Shown: positions 62,120 through 64,000 of the stretch, piece by piece
How positions within the stretch are numbered: position 1 is the first letter of the stretch
Layout of the letters: every line of letters starts with the position of its first letter
Assembly (NCBI GenBank): GCA_023437305.1
Contig: JAEZGN010000008.1
Span: forward strand, 124,001 to 188,000
DNA from: Bacteroidota bacterium
Lineage (GTDB): Bacteria > Bacteroidota > Bacteroidia > Bacteroidales > Dysgonomonadaceae
Direction of reading: 5' to 3'
DNA: 64,000 nucleotides
Notes under the pieces: generated by a model
Database searches by the model: none
The model's input: the letters and a program-made list of their open reading frames with translations, nothing else
Told to the model about the DNA's origin: nothing
Made by a program: the position numbers and the translations under genes

Positions 62120-64000
62120 TTAATTTTTATCATCTCACGCTCTATATTCTTCTTTAAATAAGGATAGAAACCCCAGATAAATATAAAAGAACCCACAATG
62201 ATACCAAACATATTTTTTCTTGTTTTTTTGTCAATAGATCTGTAGAAGTCGAAGTAACAAATAAATGATTTTGTAAAAAATACAGCATACGCTATTACTA
62301 TCAAAGATGACAAGATAAAGCTTAGCTTTATTATCACTGATAATATAGCGAATAGTATAATAACCAGATAAATAAGCATGGCTATTTTGGCATTTTTCAT
62401 AAATGCATTAAATATACTTTGAGATTCGGCATAGTTTATTTTTTTTACTTTCACATCAAAGAAACTTGCACCCTTATCTTTCAACACGCTTAATACGAGT
62501 TGCAAAGTATCTTCGTCATAACTATACTCTTTATGATTCTTCGCTATGTCTTTCAGGTTCTCAATACTCATTTCTTGCATATATGAAATCTGATCTGGTG
62601 TTGCATTGAGTGAAACCAGATCGGGAACAGTTGCAATATCAACCGATTGCTCTGTTTCATATATTGTCTTTTTCTTTAAACCTAATATCTTCCTGAAGAA
62701 GTTTCCATAGGCTTCAGGGTTGAATAGAGCTGAGTCGTTCATCGCCTTATACGTGAGGAATACCCCTAATGGGAAAAGAGCAAATGAGCTTAGCCACATA
62801 CCTTGCCAAACCTCCCAAACTCCGTCACGTGCCATTTTGTACCCGATGTTATCAATAATATAATAAACGATAAACAAAAGGACTGAAACAACTACCGGCA
62901 TACCTAGTCCTCCTTTTCTTATAATAGCACCTAACGGTGCTCCGATAAAGAAGAAAATGAGACAAGCAAAAGATAATACGAATTTGCGATGCCATTCGAC
63001 TTTGTGCATACGTATATTCTTTTGCATGTTTATTTTTTGTGTAGTCTCCATGATATTGAACCTGCTACTTTCCGCTTCATTTGCTGCAGCACCTACATAT
63101 CTTGATATTTCATCATTACTATATGTATTGAGTAATGAATCAAAATCTATTGTATTTATAGATTTTTTCTTCAAAGGTTCGTTCGCTTGTTCCTTATTCG
63201 GTAAGGCTGCATCTCTTGCATCCACCTTATTGTATGCATCAGAATTGCGATATGTTAGATAGGTGTTTTTTCCTATTACATTTCGGTCGTATATATTGAC
63301 ACTGTCGAGCCTCGAACTTAGAGAGTCTATGGAATTCCCTAATTGGATGATATTTTTTGATATTTGTGTTCCTTCCAGATTAGATTCGTCCATTCTATCA
63401 AATCCACTATTGAATGGAATGACTATTTTCTTTTCTTTAAAATTTTCCCTACTGTATGGAACAAACTGATTGTTTTGACGTGTTTCGTTAAGGCCGGATT
63501 GTGAAAAGTTTGCGAATCGCTGTCCCGAATATAAATTCAATAGAAGAAAGTCTTTGTTGGACGATATGCTCATAAGGGCGGAGTCGCAAACGAATACAGA
63601 CATATTGTCAAATCCCTCGGATGTATCATAGATCATTACATCTTTCAGCATTCGGGTTTCTTTTTCTTTTTTCTTTACGTAAAGGCTGTAATTTGTTATT
63701 CCACTATAAAATGATCCTTCAGGAATATCCAACTCCGGAGATTTTTGCCGTATGGATATCATTAATGAGCGAAGTTTTACCTGGATGCGTGGCATCGCTT
63801 CGTTTTGGAAGAAGAAGGCACCCACTGCTACACACGAGATGAATATAATCAGAGGTTTCATAGTTTTTAAGAGTGAAACCCCAGATGCTTTTATTGCCAA
63901 TAGTTCCAGTCGCTCGCCCAGATTTCCAAAAGCCATAAGAGAGGCAAGCAGTAAAGAGAGTGGGAGGGCAAGAGGGATAAGACTGAGGGTTGCATACAGG
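62116..64000 (-). CDS. LptF/LptG family permease (5' end outside window)
   Basis: The frame stays open to the window end, so the start is beyond 64000. It has N-terminal membrane segments, a large periplasmic beta domain (about residues 60-310 of the visible part) and a C-terminal block of four membrane segments (C-L-I-F-F-F-I-G-A-P-L-G-A-I-I-R near residue 330). This is the LptF/G/YjgP-YjgQ layout for lipopolysaccharide transport. A C-terminal cytoplasmic extension with more membrane segments (510-600) makes it longer than the E. coli proteins, as is common in Bacteroidota. Confidence 0.9.
   Translation of the reverse strand, partial: LYATLSLIPLALPLSLLLASLMAFGNLGERLELLAIKASGVSLLKTMKPLIIFISCVAVGAFFFQNEAMPRIQVKLRSLMISIRQKSPELDIPEGSFYSGITNYSLYVKKKEKETRMLKDVMIYDTSEGFDNMSVFVCDSALMSISSNKDFLLLNLYSGQRFANFSQSGLNETRQNNQFVPYSRENFKEKKIVIPFNSGFDRMDESNLEGTQISKNIIQLGNSIDSLSSRLDSVNIYDRNVIGKNTYLTYRNSDAYNKVDARDAALPNKEQANEPLKKKSINTIDFDSLLNTYSNDEISRYVGAAANEAESSRFNIMETTQKINMQKNIRMHKVEWHRKFVLSFACLIFFFIGAPLGAIIRKGGLGMPVVVSVLLFIVYYIIDNIGYKMARDGVWEVWQGMWLSSFALFPLGVFLTYKAMNDSALFNPEAYGNFFRKILGLKKKTIYETEQSVDIATVPDLVSLNATPDQISYMQEMSIENLKDIAKNHKEYSYDEDTLQLVLSVLKDKGASFFDVKVKKINYAESQSIFNAFMKNAKIAMLIYLVIILFAILSVIIKLSFILSSLIVIAYAVFFTKSFICYFDFYRSIDKKTRKNMFGIIVGSFIFIWGFYPYLKKNIEREMIKIK

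Overview
The window looks like low-GC Bacteroidota DNA, most likely a Bacteroidales organism close to Dysgonomonas (family-level inference from gene content, not proven). The signs are promoters of the TAnnTTTG type, a type IX secretion (T9SS) sorting tail, a Bacteroidota omega-like/Rpb6 protein beside a BamD lipoprotein and a DUF4293 membrane protein, and many YD-repeat (RHS) proteins with Sec signal peptides.

Layout. (1) 2-3351: the 3' end of an RHS gene with a hydrophobic tip and a Gln-Pro tail, then a membrane immunity gene that appears split in two. (2) 3353-15465: a phage-type early region on the minus strand (RusA, helicase, MBL-fold hydrolase, HNH endonuclease, RecT, Rad50/SbcC-like ATPase, small HTH proteins, LuxR-type regulator). 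It faces a plus-strand LexA-like repressor across three operators and is closed by a tyrosine recombinase. No capsid, tail, portal or terminase gene is seen. (3) 16002-34702: a secreted-effector region. It holds a beta-rich exported protein, a five-gene operon (T9SS-tail protein, 1016-aa YD protein, two tail-fibre-like paralogues, a full RHS protein with a wall-hydrolase-like tip), an exported immunity candidate, and an array of leaderless RHS-core/toxin-tip cassettes and immunity-like genes. A structured intergenic repeat separates the cassettes. A TetR/SDR gene pair sits inside the array. (4) 34840-64000: mostly housekeeping genes. These are mlaE/mlaF-like, exoIII, sufCDS, bamD/omega/DUF4293, carbonic anhydrase, an ABC exporter, a TIR-domain gene, tRNA-Cys, RlpA, a PEP-synthase-like signalling protein, a Spy-like protein, a tyrosine phosphatase, carAB, an aminotransferase, ribBA and an LptF/G permease cut by the window end.

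How it fits together. The array has the logic of a polymorphic toxin locus: one complete exported RHS carrier with its own immunity gene, followed by spare tips. The spare tips share the RHS core sequence and could replace the resident tip by homologous recombination. Immunity-like genes (lipoproteins and small membrane proteins) follow each tip, as expected for toxins acting in the periplasm or on the envelope. Seven copies of a two-hairpin element punctuate the array; four carry an extra block, and three of those end in a short sequence copied from inside the RHS gene. That architecture is the most interesting thing in the window. Three apparent +1 frame breaks in cassette or immunity genes may be decay, switching or assembly error.
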